A stretch of 64,000 bases of DNA from Micromonospora sp. MP36 (lineage in GTDB: Bacteria; Actinomycetota; Actinomycetes; Mycobacteriales; Micromonosporaceae), in NCBI RefSeq assembly GCF_008119785.1, contig NZ_VSFA01000013.1, positions 1-64,000 of the forward strand, read 5' to 3'. Shown in pieces: positions 8,037-15,819 of the stretch. The notes below the pieces were generated by a model, which saw only the letters and a list, made by a program, of their open reading frames with translations, searched no databases and had not been told where the DNA came from. Numbering within the stretch: the first letter of the stretch is position 1; each line of letters opens with the position of its first letter. A program made the position numbers and the translations under genes.

Positions 8037-8404
8037 CCCGCCCCGGCGGGCCCGTCCACCCGACTCGCTCCGGCGACTGCGACGCACGTCACGCCGCGGC
8101 CGGGACGGCCTGCGCGCTGCGGATTGTTCATCGAAGCGTGGGGTAATCCTGACCCGTGGCTGAACCGCCCGGCGCGCGGACGCGTATCTCGCAGTGACCA
8201 GGATCGCAATGTCGCGGTGACGCGGGTCGCTGTGTTCATGGAATTCGCAATGGTGCGATTTCCGGGGCGGACGACGATTCCGCTGCTCCGACCGCCTTCT
8301 GACCGGGGCGTGCGTGAGCCACCCGAGCAGGGGTCCTGACAGCAAACATGGACCGGGCTCTCAGCTACTACTCAGGCATTCGTGACAGTTTCGACTCACG
8401 ACAT
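8037..8404. other. Non-coding stretch between murQ and the sigma factor gene
   Basis: I see no convincing gene here. Local AT content rises toward 8400, as expected for a promoter region. The sigma gene promoter follows at 8405. Confidence 0.5.
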
Positions 8405-8450
8405 GGAATCCCCGACGCGTCTCAACTGTTGTGTAGGTGTCAGCACCTAC
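8405..8450 (+). promoter_or_regulatory. SigR/SigH-type promoter and 5' hairpin of the sigma factor gene
   Basis: GGAAT (8405-8409), 18 bp, GTT (8428-8430) reproduces exactly the SigR (SigH/SigE group) promoter pattern. Transcripts would begin near 8436. A perfect stem-loop GTAGGTG-TCAG-CACCTAC (8433-8450) lies at or just inside the mRNA 5' end, about 30 nt before the ATG. This implies oxidative or heat stress control of the downstream sigma factor. Confidence 0.6.
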
Positions 8451-8479
8451 GGGCACAGCAGAGGTTACGGGGAGGGCTG

Positions 8480-9481
8480 ATGAACGTGGGGATGGCAAGG
8501 AACCGGGCAACCGGCGCGAGCGAGGGGACCGTGGCAATCGTGGACAAGAACATCGGCATGCGTACCGACGAGGTCGCCGAGGAGCGCGACCTGGTCGGCG
8601 TCTACCTGCACGAGATCTCCCGGACGCCGTTGCTGGACGCCGCCAAGGAGGTCGACCTCTCCAAGGCGATCGAGGCCGGCCTCTACGCCGAGCACCTGCT
8701 CGGCGAGGACCGCGTCCCCGTCGGCGTCGAGCGGGAGGAACTGGAGCGGCTGATCGTCGAGGGTGAGCGCGCGAAGGACCTGTTCATCCGCGCCAACCTG
8801 CGACTGGTCGTGTCGATCGCCCGCCGGTACGTGCGGTCCGGCATGCCCATGCTGGACCTGATCCAGGAGGGCAACACCGGCCTGGTCCGGGCGGTCGAGA
8901 AGTTCGACTACGAGCGCGGCTACAAGTTCTCCACCTACGCGACGTGGTGGATCCGTCAGGCCATCAGCCGGGCCATCGCGCAGCAGGAGCGGACCGTCCG
9001 GCTGCCCGTGCACCTGGTCGAGGACGTCAACCGGATGCGGAACGTGACCCGGCAGCTCACCCGCGAGCTGGGCACCGACCCGGAGCCGGAGCAGATCGCG
9101 ACGGCGCTCGGCGTGACCGTCGAGCGGGTCAACGAGCTGGTCCGCTGGTCGCAGGACACGGTCTCGCTGGACACCCCGGTCGGCGACGACGGCGACACGA
9201 ACCTCGGCGACCTGGTCGCCGACAGCGACGCCCCGTCGCCGGAGGACATCGTCCTCACCGGGCTGGAGCGGCAGCGCATCGAGGGTCTGCTCAACCACCT
9301 CGACGACCGGTCCGCCGGCATCATGCGGGCCCGCTACGGCCTGGAGGACGGCCGGGAGCATTCGCTGACCGAGGTGGCGTCGCGGTTCTCGCTGTCCCGG
9401 GAGCGGATCCGCCAGCTGGAGATCCAGGCCCTTGGCCGGCTCCGCGAGCTGGCCCGGGCCGAGGGGCTGCAGGCGGCCTGA
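8480..9481 (+). CDS. Group 2 (primary-like) sigma-70 factor, SigB/Hrd type
   Basis: The 333-residue sigma factor has region 1.2 (LVGVYLHEISRTPLLDA), region 2 (LIQEGNTGLVRAVEKFDYERG, YKFSTYATWWIRQAISRAI), region 3 (RTVRLPVHLVEDVNRM) and region 4 (SLTEVASRFSLSRERIRQLE). It lacks the long N-terminal extension of the essential vegetative sigma factor, which marks it as an alternative member of the primary family. The ATG at 8480 follows GGGGAGGG at a good distance. An in-frame extension to 8348 crosses the SigR-type promoter and is rejected. Confidence 0.92.
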   Translation: MNVGMARNRATGASEGTVAIVDKNIGMRTDEVAEERDLVGVYLHEISRTPLLDAAKEVDLSKAIEAGLYAEHLLGEDRVPVGVEREELERLIVEGERAKDLFIRANLRLVVSIARRYVRSGMPMLDLIQEGNTGLVRAVEKFDYERGYKFSTYATWWIRQAISRAIAQQERTVRLPVHLVEDVNRMRNVTRQLTRELGTDPEPEQIATALGVTVERVNELVRWSQDTVSLDTPVGDDGDTNLGDLVADSDAPSPEDIVLTGLERQRIEGLLNHLDDRSAGIMRARYGLEDGREHSLTEVASRFSLSRERIRQLEIQALGRLRELARAEGLQAA

Positions 9482-9500
9482 GCTGGTAGTAATGACAAGA

Positions 9501-9539
9501 CGAACGGCCGGCGTCCGATAGGGGGACGCCGGCCGTTCG
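9501..9539. terminator. Bidirectional hairpin terminator
   Basis: The arms CGAACGGCCGGCGTCC (9501-9516) and GGACGCCGGCCGTTCG (9524-9539) pair perfectly over 16 bp with a 7-nt loop, between the convergent sigma factor and NlpC/P60 genes. Confidence 0.85.
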
Positions 9540-9570
9540 CCGTACTGGAGCCCGCGCGGGCGCCGCAGGA

Positions 9571-10539
9571 TCAGCGCACCCGGCCGTAGCCGGCGATGGA
9601 CATGATGTCCATGTCCCGCTTGTTGACGTTGCGGCCGGCGCTGGGCGCGTCGATGATCTGGCCGCTGCCCACGTAGAGCGCCACGTGCCCCAGCCCCGAA
9701 TAGAAGACCAGGTCACCGGGCTGCAACGAGCTGCGACTGATCCGCGCCGTGGCGTTCCACTGCATCGCCGCGTTGTGCGGCAACGACTTCCCGGCCGCCC
9801 GCCAGGCGGCCAGCGTGAGCCCGGAGCAGTCGTAGCCGTCCGGGCCGTCGGCCCCGTACACGTACGGCTTGCCGACCGCGCCGTACGCGTAGCGCACCGC
9901 CACCCCGGCCGAGCCGGAGACGGCCGGCGGGCTGCCGGCGGACCTGGACGAGGCGGGCGCCTCGGTGGCCCGGCCGTACGCCTGCCGCCGTAGCTGGTAG
10001 AGGCGGGCCAGGTCGGCCTCGATCTTCTTCTTGGCCGCGGCGAGCTGCTTTGCCTGGGCCGCCTCACGGGCCAGCGTGGCGTCGAGCCGGGTCTTCTGGT
10101 CGATCAGCCGGCGCTGGTCCGCGGTGAAGCCGGCGATGGTCTGCTGGCGCTGGCGGGTCAGCTGGTCCAGGGTGCCCAGCCGCTCCGGCAGCGAGGCCGG
10201 CCCGCTCGGCTCCAGCAGGGCCTGCGCGGCCCGCAGCCCACCGGTCTTGTACGCGGTGACGGCGAGGACGCCCACGTCGGCGCGGCTCCGCTCGGCCTGC
10301 GCCTGCAACGGGCCGATCCTGGCCTCCAACGCGGCCGCGGTCGCCTGGTTGGCCTTGATGTCCTCGTTGAGCTTGTTGTAGGACTCGACGATTCGCTCCA
10401 GCTCAGTCGAGGACTTCTCGATCTGCTTCGTCAGCTCGGCGGGGGTGGGCTCGGCCCGAGCCACCGACGCCGGGGCGATCAGCACGGCCGAGAGGCCGGC
10501 GACCACCAGCGAGCGCAGCAGGATCCGTAAGGACGACAA
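9571..10539 (-). CDS. Secreted NlpC/P60 peptidoglycan hydrolase with coiled-coil N-terminus
   Basis: The 322-residue protein, of RipA/CwlO type, is a D,L-endopeptidase acting in the wall. It has a signal peptide (LRSLVVAGLSAVLIAPASVARA), a long coiled coil (about residues 35-190; TPAELTKQIEKSSTELERIV, KKKIEADLARLYQLRR), a linker and the NlpC/P60 domain with catalytic Cys (GPDGYDCSGLT) and His (GLGHVALYVG). The TTG start at 10537-10539 is preferred because AGGAG lies 10 nt before it and the signal peptide follows. A possible -10 (TAGGTT) lies near 10640. Confidence 0.88.
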   Translation of the reverse strand: MSSLRILLRSLVVAGLSAVLIAPASVARAEPTPAELTKQIEKSSTELERIVESYNKLNEDIKANQATAAALEARIGPLQAQAERSRADVGVLAVTAYKTGGLRAAQALLEPSGPASLPERLGTLDQLTRQRQQTIAGFTADQRRLIDQKTRLDATLAREAAQAKQLAAAKKKIEADLARLYQLRRQAYGRATEAPASSRSAGSPPAVSGSAGVAVRYAYGAVGKPYVYGADGPDGYDCSGLTLAAWRAAGKSLPHNAAMQWNATARISRSSLQPGDLVFYSGLGHVALYVGSGQIIDAPSAGRNVNKRDMDIMSIAGYGRVR

Positions 10540-10875
10540 GAGCGGAAAGCTCCTCTCCCACGGTCGACCGGGGCGCTGGGCGACCCGGCGACACCGGCCC
10601 GGGGCCATCCGGGTGGATGGCGGTCGACCGGACCGGCCTGCCCAACCTAACCCGGGACAGGAGTGGCCGGCAGTTGAAGCAGGGACGAATGTTGGCAAAG
10701 TGTCAGGAAGTGATGCTGATGACCGTGACGCTTTGTGACCGATTTGCCGTCCGGGCGTCGCGACCCCCGCGCCGGATGGCCGCATCGTGGGGGCTCGCCC
10801 CATTCGTCGTTCTCGGCGGATGTCGCCAGGCACCCCGTCGCGAAGTCATGACATAGACCGAAATGGCTTCTGTTT
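10540..10875. other. Divergent non-coding region before the NlpC/P60 gene
   Basis: No gene is evident. On the minus strand GGGTTAGGTTGG near 10640-10652 could be a -10 element for the NlpC/P60 gene, giving a leader of about 100 nt that contains the repeated word CGGTCGACCG (10561-10570 and 10621-10630). Confidence 0.4.
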
Positions 10876-10999
10876 CCTGACCGAATCCCCGTCGGTGCGG
10901 GTCCGGGGGAACAGGGAAACGCCGGGCCGGGGTGGCGCGGCCCCAACACAATGAAGCGCGGAGCCGGGATTCCCGTCAGCGGCATCGGCACAGGTCAGG
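10876..10999 (+). ncRNA. Possible c-di-AMP (ydaO-type) riboswitch-like element
   Basis: The closing stem CCTGACC (10876-10882) with GGTCAGG (10993-10999) encloses words resembling the ydaO consensus in order: ACCGAATCC, GGGGGAAC, GGGGTGG and CCCGTCAGC. The usual GGGTGAATC and CAGCTAACC words are only partly kept, so the match is weak. It lies 41 bp before a small membrane protein gene on the same strand. Such riboswitches more often precede wall hydrolases, and one such gene lies on the opposite strand. Confidence 0.3.
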
Positions 11000-11040
11000 G
11001 CTGGCGCGGAGGACCCGGCGCGCGACCCCTGGAGGACGCC

Positions 11041-11565
11041 GTGCATAGCGATGGCTCCACCACCCGCCCGCCCCGATCGCCACAGGCGACCGCCCCGACC
11101 CTGCTCTACGCCCGGCCGGGCATCGTCGTCACCGCGGAACGGTTCACCGTCGGCCGCAACAGCTGGCGGGTCGCCGACCTCACCCAGCTCTGGACCACCC
11201 GGGGGCCGCACGACCGGCTGGCCGTCCAGGCGGTCGTGGTCACCGCCGCGCTGATCGGCGCGGTCGGGGTGCTGCTCGGCTTCACCGGCGGGCTGCAACG
11301 GCTCACCGCGTCCGCGTACCTGGCGCTGGGCGCGGTGGGCCTGCTGCCGCTGGTGCTGGTCCTGATCGGCGACCGCTGGCGGCCGCCGGCGTACGAGCTG
11401 TGGGGGCTGCACCGGGGCGCCGAGGTGCTGCTGTTCAGCAGCGACGACGAGCGGCAGTTCGGCCAGGTCACCCGGGCCCTGAAGCGGGCCCGGGAAGGGA
11501 TCCGCCACGGTGCCGGCTGGGCGGACCCGGTGGCCTCGGCCGACCCGTGGCGGCCGAACCGGTGA
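11041..11565 (+). CDS. DUF6232-like membrane protein
   Basis: The 174-residue protein has an N-terminal cytoplasmic strand-rich part (LLYARPGIVVTAERFTVGRN, SWRVADLTQLWTTRG), two adjacent membrane helices (about residues 60-105) and a C-terminal part with LFSSDDERQFGQVTRALKRA. The layout fits a DUF6232-type actinobacterial family of unknown role. The GTG at 11041 follows GGAGG (11031-11035). The possible riboswitch-like element lies directly upstream. Confidence 0.75.
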   Translation: MHSDGSTTRPPRSPQATAPTLLYARPGIVVTAERFTVGRNSWRVADLTQLWTTRGPHDRLAVQAVVVTAALIGAVGVLLGFTGGLQRLTASAYLALGAVGLLPLVLVLIGDRWRPPAYELWGLHRGAEVLLFSSDDERQFGQVTRALKRAREGIRHGAGWADPVASADPWRPNR

Positions 11566-11566
11566 C

Positions 11567-11890
11567 TCAGCCGGCGACCGGTTCCGGGGTGCGGGGCCGG
11601 GCCGCCTGCCAGTTGCTGACCCGGCGCTCGGCGTAGAACGAGACGAACGGCACGGTACCGGCCAGCATCACCAGCAGCATCCGCTTCAGCGGCCAGTCGG
11701 CCCGGCGCGACAGGTCGAACGTCGCGGCCAGGTAGAGCATGTAGAGCCAGCCGTGCGCGGTGCCGACCACGGCCACCACGGTCGGCTTGTCGAAGCCGTA
11801 CTTCAGCGGCATGCCGATCAGGACCAGCACCGCCAGCGCGACGCCCACGATCCAGGCGATCACGCGGTACCGGGTAAGCGCTCCGCCCAC
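11567..11890 (-). CDS. DUF3817 membrane protein
   Basis: The 107-residue protein has about three membrane helices (YRVIAWIVGVALAVLVLIGM, TAHGWLYMLYLAATFDLS, PLKRMLLVMLAGTVPFVSFY) and the DUF3817 pattern GMPLKYGFDKP. It is an inner-membrane protein of unknown function, common in actinobacteria. The GTG at 11890 is chosen because GGAAGGA lies upstream and the longer reading frame would run into the preceding gene, which ends at 11917. It may be cotranscribed with that gene. Confidence 0.8.
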   Translation of the reverse strand: MGGALTRYRVIAWIVGVALAVLVLIGMPLKYGFDKPTVVAVVGTAHGWLYMLYLAATFDLSRRADWPLKRMLLVMLAGTVPFVSFYAERRVSNWQAARPRTPEPVAG

Positions 11891-11916
11891 CGTCGTCCGT
11901 CCTTCCGAACCGGCCC

Positions 11917-12336
11917 TCAGCCGGGATAGTCGCCGGGCCGCGCGCCCGGGTTGGCGTTCAACCATGACAGATAGCGGTTGTACGCGGCGAGGTCGCCGTC
12001 CTCGACCGCCTCGACCGGGGTCGCCGGCCCCCGGCTGACCCGCACCGGTCGGCGTACCACGGGGGTGGTGGGGGTGGGCTCCGGCCCAGCGGCCGCCGGC
12101 GGCGCCGGAGTGGGCTCGTCCGCCCGCGGCCCCCGCAGCGCGTGACGCGCCTCACGCCACCACAGGAAGATCACGAAACCGGCGAAGACCGGCCACTCGA
12201 TCGCGTACCCGAAGCTCAGCGTGTTGCCCTCGGCGGCCCGGGTGACCTGCCACCAGCCCAACCCGAGGAAACCCCCGACCAGCACGACCATGGCCACGTG
12301 GCGGGCGATCCACGCCGGTGTCCAGAGCCGCTTCAT
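11917..12336 (-). CDS. Two-helix membrane protein with SURF1-like N-terminus
   Basis: The 139-residue protein opens with a helix ([20 protein letters not shown]) whose LGWWQVTRA resembles the first helix of SURF1. A second helix follows ([13 protein letters not shown]), then a Pro-rich linker and a conserved C-terminal stretch ([19 protein letters not shown]). The function is unknown and the SURF1 similarity may be superficial. A TACCCT -10 box 7 nt before the ATG at 12334-12336 indicates a leaderless transcript. It forms a two-gene minus unit with the DUF3817 gene. Confidence 0.75.
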   Translation of the reverse strand: MKRLWTPAWIARHVAMVVLVGGFLGLGWWQVTRAAEGNTLSFGYAIEWPVFAGFVIFLWWREARHALRGPRADEPTPAPPAAAGPEPTPTTPVVRRPVRVSRGPATPVEAVEDGDLAAYNRYLSWLNANPGARPGDYPG

Positions 12337-12457
12337 GCCTTCGAGGGTACCGGGACCGGCCGCCGTCTCCGACGCGGTGTCGTAGGTGGCGGGGTTTGGT
12401 GGCATCCCCGGTGGGCATCCGTCTAGACGCCAGCCCGAACGAGACGAGGGGGCGACG

Positions 12458-12775
12458 ATGACCGAATCAGTACGCCGGCCCGGGGACGCCAGCCCGGAGC
12501 AGCGGATGCCCGAGTGGGACGGCGACCACGCCCGCGGCGACGCCACGCTGAGCGACGTCGACGGCGAGCTGCTCGGGGTGGACCCCGCCGAGTTGGGCGA
12601 CGAGGACCTGATCCGGGAGATGTCCAGCCTGCACCGGACCCGGCTGGACACCCTGCGGCACGCCACCGACTCCGCGCTCGCCAACCACCTGCGGCGCACC
12701 GCCGAGCTGGAGACGGAGTACCTCGCCCGGCACCCGGGCCGGGAGGTCGACCCGAGCCGGTTGCGGGGCGCCTGA
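12458..12775 (+). CDS. Conserved acidic small protein (DUF6158-like)
   Basis: The 105-residue hydrophilic protein has no membrane segment. Its conserved-looking centre is [20 protein letters not shown] followed by [20 protein letters not shown]. This matches a small actinobacterial family of unknown function. The ATG at 12458 follows GAGGGGG. The stop codon overlaps the next ATG by one base (TGATG), so it is coupled to the SRPBCC-like gene. Confidence 0.75.
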   Translation: MTESVRRPGDASPEQRMPEWDGDHARGDATLSDVDGELLGVDPAELGDEDLIREMSSLHRTRLDTLRHATDSALANHLRRTAELETEYLARHPGREVDPSRLRGA

Positions 12776-13104
12776 TGGCGGCGCACGCCGAGCGGGGGAT
12801 GTCCGCGCCGCCCGAGGTGGTCTTCAACACGGCCATTGACCCCGACCGGGCGGCGGCGTGGCTGCCCGAGCCGCTCCGCGAGGACGGCAGCCGCCGCCCG
12901 GAGGTGATCAGCATCGAGCAGATGCGGGCCACCTGGTACAGCGACTCCGCGCCCGACTGGTCGGCGGAGATCCGGGTGGAGTCGGTCGACGCCGGCGGCG
13001 CCCGGGTACAGCTGGACCTCGCCGGCGCGGACGGCCCCGGGTTGGCCGAGGAGACGCTGGCCAACCTCGCCCGCGAGGTGGCCGACAACCTGACCGCCGG
13101 CTGA
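12775..13104 (+). CDS. SRPBCC/polyketide cyclase-like small protein
   Basis: The 109-residue protein reads like a short START/SRPBCC-type fold: [40 protein letters not shown], and a C-terminal helix [17 protein letters not shown]. Such proteins bind hydrophobic ligands. Two starts are possible: ATG 12775, overlapping the upstream stop, and ATG 12799 with GAGCGGGGG before it. The operon position between two unknown genes gives no substrate clue. Confidence 0.7.
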   Translation: MAAHAERGMSAPPEVVFNTAIDPDRAAAWLPEPLREDGSRRPEVISIEQMRATWYSDSAPDWSAEIRVESVDAGGARVQLDLAGADGPGLAEETLANLAREVADNLTAG

Positions 13105-13136
13105 CCCGGCGGCGCCACGAGAACCGAGGAGGCCGG

Positions 13137-13676
13137 GTGACCGGGAGTGGCCTGAAGCAGAAGGTGGCGCGCCTGCGCCAGGCGTACGCGCCGCACGAGC
13201 ACCGGCCGCTGGGCGGCTACCTGGCGGCGATGGGCACCTACGCGACGGTCACCGCGTCGCTGGTGGGCCTGGTCCGGGTGACCGGGCGGCCGGTGCCGGA
13301 GCGGCCGTCCCCGGCGGACGTGGTGCTGCTCTCCATCGCGACCCACAAGCTCAGCCGGCTGCTCTCCAAGGACGCGATCACCAGCCCGCTGCGCGCGCCG
13401 TTCACCCGCTACGACCACCCGATCGGCAGCGGCGAGGTGATGGAGCAGGTCCGCGACCAGGGCAGCGCGACCCGGCACGCGGTCGGGGAGCTGCTGAGCT
13501 GCCCGTTCTGCCTCGCGGTCTGGGTCGCCACCGGGCTCACCGGCGGGCTGGTGCTGGCACCCCGGCTGACCCGGCTGGTCGCCACCGCGCTGACCGCCGT
13601 GGCCGCCTCCGACTTCCTCCAGATGGGGTACGCGGTCGCCCAGCAGGCGGCCCAGGGTGGGCAGCGCGACAAGTGA
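13137..13676 (+). CDS. DUF1360 membrane protein
   Basis: The 179-residue protein shows the DUF1360 pattern: [29 protein letters not shown], and [16 protein letters not shown] with the paired cysteines CPFC. Three or four membrane helices are predicted. The Cys pair suggests metal or redox chemistry, but the function is unknown. The GTG at 13137 follows GAGGAGG. It ends the 12.46-13.68 kb plus-strand unit and is followed by a strong hairpin. Confidence 0.85.
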   Translation: MTGSGLKQKVARLRQAYAPHEHRPLGGYLAAMGTYATVTASLVGLVRVTGRPVPERPSPADVVLLSIATHKLSRLLSKDAITSPLRAPFTRYDHPIGSGEVMEQVRDQGSATRHAVGELLSCPFCLAVWVATGLTGGLVLAPRLTRLVATALTAVAASDFLQMGYAVAQQAAQGGQRDK

Positions 13677-13687
13677 CCCCGCCCGGC

Positions 13688-13718
13688 GACGGGGCGGGCA
13701 CGGCGTGCCCGCCCCGTC
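13688..13718. terminator. Bidirectional hairpin terminator
   Basis: GACGGGGCGGGCA (13688-13700) and TGCCCGCCCCGTC (13706-13718) pair perfectly over 13 bp with a 5-nt loop between convergent genes. Confidence 0.85.
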
Positions 13719-13729
13719 TTCCGTGCCGC

Positions 13730-13933
13730 TCAGGTGGCCCTGGTGCCGTGGTCCTCGCCGGCCCAGCCGCGCGGCGACTCGGTCTCGCGTCGGCCGTCGT
13801 CCTCGCCGGTGATGATGTCCTCGTCCACCGCGGTCTCCTCGTGCTCCTCCGCGAACTCCGGATCAGCGTCGGGGGGTGCCGCCGTCGGCGGCTGGCCGAG
13901 CGCTTCCCGGTGCCCCTCGTCCCGGTCGGTCAT
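13730..13933 (-). CDS. Small acidic hydrophilic protein
   Basis: The 67-residue product (MTDRDEGHREALGQPP...) is highly acidic (FAEEHEETAVDEDIITGEDD) and likely disordered. I do not recognise a family. It is supported by a GAGAGGA ribosome site before the ATG at 13931-13933, by its position directly after a terminator, and by composition unlike a shadow frame. It could be a small cytoplasmic protein of unknown role. Confidence 0.55.
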   Translation of the reverse strand: MTDRDEGHREALGQPPTAAPPDADPEFAEEHEETAVDEDIITGEDDGRRETESPRGWAGEDHGTRAT

Positions 13934-14051
13934 CCCACTGTCCTCTCCGTCGTGCAGTCGGCCGACGCCGCGGCCTACGCGCCGGCCGCTGCGGCGCGTA
14001 CCCGGCCCGCTGCGGCTGTCCGGCGCGGCGGCTACCCGACCGGCGGGCCGT

Positions 14052-14276
14052 TCAGGCCACGGTGCCGCCCAGCAGGTCGGCCACCTCGTCGACCGCGTAC
14101 TCGCCCTGGGGGAGCGCGGCGATCCGGGTGAGCAGCTCCGCGGGGAGTTCGGCGGCGACCGCCCGGCGGTAGATGTCCGCCTGGGTGATCCGCTCCTGGC
14201 CGTGGTAGATGTCGTCCAGCAGTTCGTCGAGCTGCCGGGTGTCCGGCTGCTCGGTCACGGGCGCTTCGTCGGTCAC
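14052..14276 (-). CDS. Small helical protein of unknown function (74 aa)
   Basis: The product MTDEAPVTEQPDTRQLDELL... ends with AALPQGEYAVDEVADLLGGT, a helix-turn pattern reminiscent of small DUF2795-like proteins. The GTG at 14274-14276 lies 6 nt after a TAGCTG -10 box, which suggests a leaderless start. A perfect dyad lies 55 bp upstream. No function can be assigned. Confidence 0.6.
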   Translation of the reverse strand: MTDEAPVTEQPDTRQLDELLDDIYHGQERITQADIYRRAVAAELPAELLTRIAALPQGEYAVDEVADLLGGTVA

Positions 14277-14330
14277 CCCGGTCAGCTACCCCGGGCCGAA
14301 TCGGTCAAACGTCGCCGGTCGCGGCCCGGC

Positions 14331-14354
14331 GTGCGGTGACGGCGGTCACCGCAC
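14331..14354. promoter_or_regulatory. Perfect GTGCGGTGAC dyad
   Basis: GTGCGGTGAC (14331-14340) and GTCACCGCAC (14345-14354) form a 10-bp perfect inverted repeat with a 4-nt spacer, upstream of the 74-aa protein gene. It could be an operator or a small hairpin; nothing else supports either. The rest of 14277-14551 shows no gene. Confidence 0.4.
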
Positions 14355-14551
14355 CGGCTGGAACACCGGACGCGTACCGGTGGTTGTGCAGAGCGTCGGT
14401 GTGTCCAGTGTCCCCGGGCCTCACCCCATCTGCCTTCGCGGAATACCGTCCGGCTGGAGCCGCGTCGTGCCACTTCGCCGAGAGGCGACCTGCACACCGA
14501 CACCCAGTGCCGCCCCGGCCCTCCCGGCCGGGGCGGCGCTGTTTCATCCGC

Positions 14552-14612
14552 TTGATCATGAAGTTGTTGCCCTGCGGCGCGGGGTGTGTCGCGGCAACAA
14601 CTTCATGATCAA
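14552..14612. terminator. 20-bp perfect AT-richer hairpin downstream of the DAHP synthase gene
   Basis: TTGATCATGAAGTTGTTGCC (14552-14571) is the exact reverse complement of 14593-14612, with a 21-nt loop. It lies 6 bp past the DAHP synthase stop. Its base composition is lower in GC than its surroundings, so it may be a repeat element that serves as terminator. Confidence 0.6.
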
Positions 14613-14617
14613 CGGGG

Positions 14618-15703
14618 TTAGGCGGGGGTGGGGAGGGTGGCGCGGCGGGTGCGGACGGCCTGGGCCAGGTCGGTGAGGACGTCGGCGGTGGTGTCCCAAC
14701 CGATGCAGGCGTCGGTGACGGACTTGCCGTACTCCAGCTCCCGCGTGGGGTCGAGGTCCTGGCGGCCGGGCTGGAGGAAGCTCTCCAGCATGATGCCGAC
14801 GATGCCGCGCTGCCCGGCGGCCAGCTGGGCGGCCACGTCGGCGGCGACCAGCGGCTGGCGGCGGTGGTCCTTGCCGCTGTTGGCGTGGCTCGCGTCGATC
14901 ACCACGCGCTCGGGCAGGTCGGCGGTACGGAGCAGGTCGAGCGCTCCGGCCACCGACTCCGCGTCGTAGTTGGGCCGCCCGCCCCCGCCGCGCAGCACCA
15001 GGTGACCGTCGGCGTTGCCTCGGGTGTGCATGATCGCCGGGGTGCCGGAGACGTCGATGCCGGGGAAGACGTGCGGTACGGCGGCCGCCCGGATCGCGTC
15101 CACCGCCGTGGAGATGCTGCCGTCGGGGCGGTTCTTCATGCCGATCGGCATGGACAGGCCGGAGGCGAGCTGCCGGTGCACCTGGCTCTCCACGGTCCGG
15201 GCGCCGATCGCCCCCCAGGCCACGGTGTCGGCGATGTACTGCGGGGTGATCGGGTCGAGGAACTCGCAGCCCACCGGCAGCCCCAGCCGCAGCACGTCGA
15301 GCAGGAGCGCCCGGGCCGTACGCAGGCCGGTGTTGACGTCGCCCGAGCCGTCCAGCCCCGGGTCGTTGATCAGGCCCTTCCAGCCCACCGTCGAGCGGGG
15401 CTTCTCGAAGTAGACCCGCATCACCACCAGCAGGTCGTCGGCGAGCCGGTCGGCGGCCTCGCGCAGCCGGCCCGCGTAGTCGAGGGCGGCGGCGGGGTCG
15501 TGCACCGAGCACGGGCCGACCACGACCAGGAGCCGGTCGTCGGCACGGTCCAGCACCCGACCGACGGCGCGGCGGCCGGCCACCACGGCGTCCGCGAGCG
15601 CCGCATCCAGGGGCAGGTGGTGGTGCAGCAGGGCCGGGGTGGTCAGCGGTACGACACGGTCGATCCGCTGGTCGATGACCCGATGGGCGTCCGGGGTCGT
15701 CAC
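14618..15703 (-). CDS. 3-deoxy-7-phosphoheptulonate (DAHP) synthase, class I
   Basis: DAHP synthase condenses phosphoenolpyruvate and erythrose 4-phosphate, the first step of the shikimate pathway. The 361-residue protein has the AroF/AroG/AroH-type motifs LLVVVGPCSVHDPAAALDYA, MRVYFEKPRSTVGWKGLI, GLPVGCEFLDPITPQY and VIDASHANSGKDH. The length is right for the Escherichia coli-type enzyme. The GTG start follows GGAAGGA. The leader carries a short peptide rich in Tyr, Trp and Phe codons and a terminator hairpin, so transcription is probably attenuated by aromatic amino acid supply. Confidence 0.95.
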   Translation of the reverse strand: MTTPDAHRVIDQRIDRVVPLTTPALLHHHLPLDAALADAVVAGRRAVGRVLDRADDRLLVVVGPCSVHDPAAALDYAGRLREAADRLADDLLVVMRVYFEKPRSTVGWKGLINDPGLDGSGDVNTGLRTARALLLDVLRLGLPVGCEFLDPITPQYIADTVAWGAIGARTVESQVHRQLASGLSMPIGMKNRPDGSISTAVDAIRAAAVPHVFPGIDVSGTPAIMHTRGNADGHLVLRGGGGRPNYDAESVAGALDLLRTADLPERVVIDASHANSGKDHRRQPLVAADVAAQLAAGQRGIVGIMLESFLQPGRQDLDPTRELEYGKSVTDACIGWDTTADVLTDLAQAVRTRRATLPTPA

Positions 15704-15750
15704 GGTGGGGTTCCTTCCGCCGACCGTGCCCCGGGGCCGGCGCCCGAGGT

Positions 15751-15805
15751 CGAGCCGGCTGCTCGTACGCGAAAGGGCAGGGAATCATCCCTGCCCGGCC
15801 GGCTC
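15751..15805 (-). terminator. Attenuator terminator in the DAHP synthase leader
   Basis: On the minus strand GGGCAGGGA (15788-15796), loop TGAT, TCCCTGCCC (15775-15783) and TTT form an intrinsic terminator. Outer arms CGAGCCGGC and GCCGGCTCG extend it to 15751-15805. CAGCCGGCTG inside the leader ORF can pair with GAGCCGGC and would disrupt the outer stem, giving an alternative structure. Confidence 0.75.
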
Positions 15806-15819
15806 GAAGAGGAGTGACG

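Noticed and set aside
8348..8479. N-terminal extension of the sigma factor from the ATG at 8348
   Set aside because: It crosses the SigR-type promoter and hairpin, and the ATG at 8480 has a strong ribosome site.
10540..11040. c-di-AMP riboswitch on the minus strand leading the NlpC/P60 gene
   Set aside because: The consensus words (GGGGGAAC, CCGAATCC) read only on the plus strand; the minus strand lacks them.
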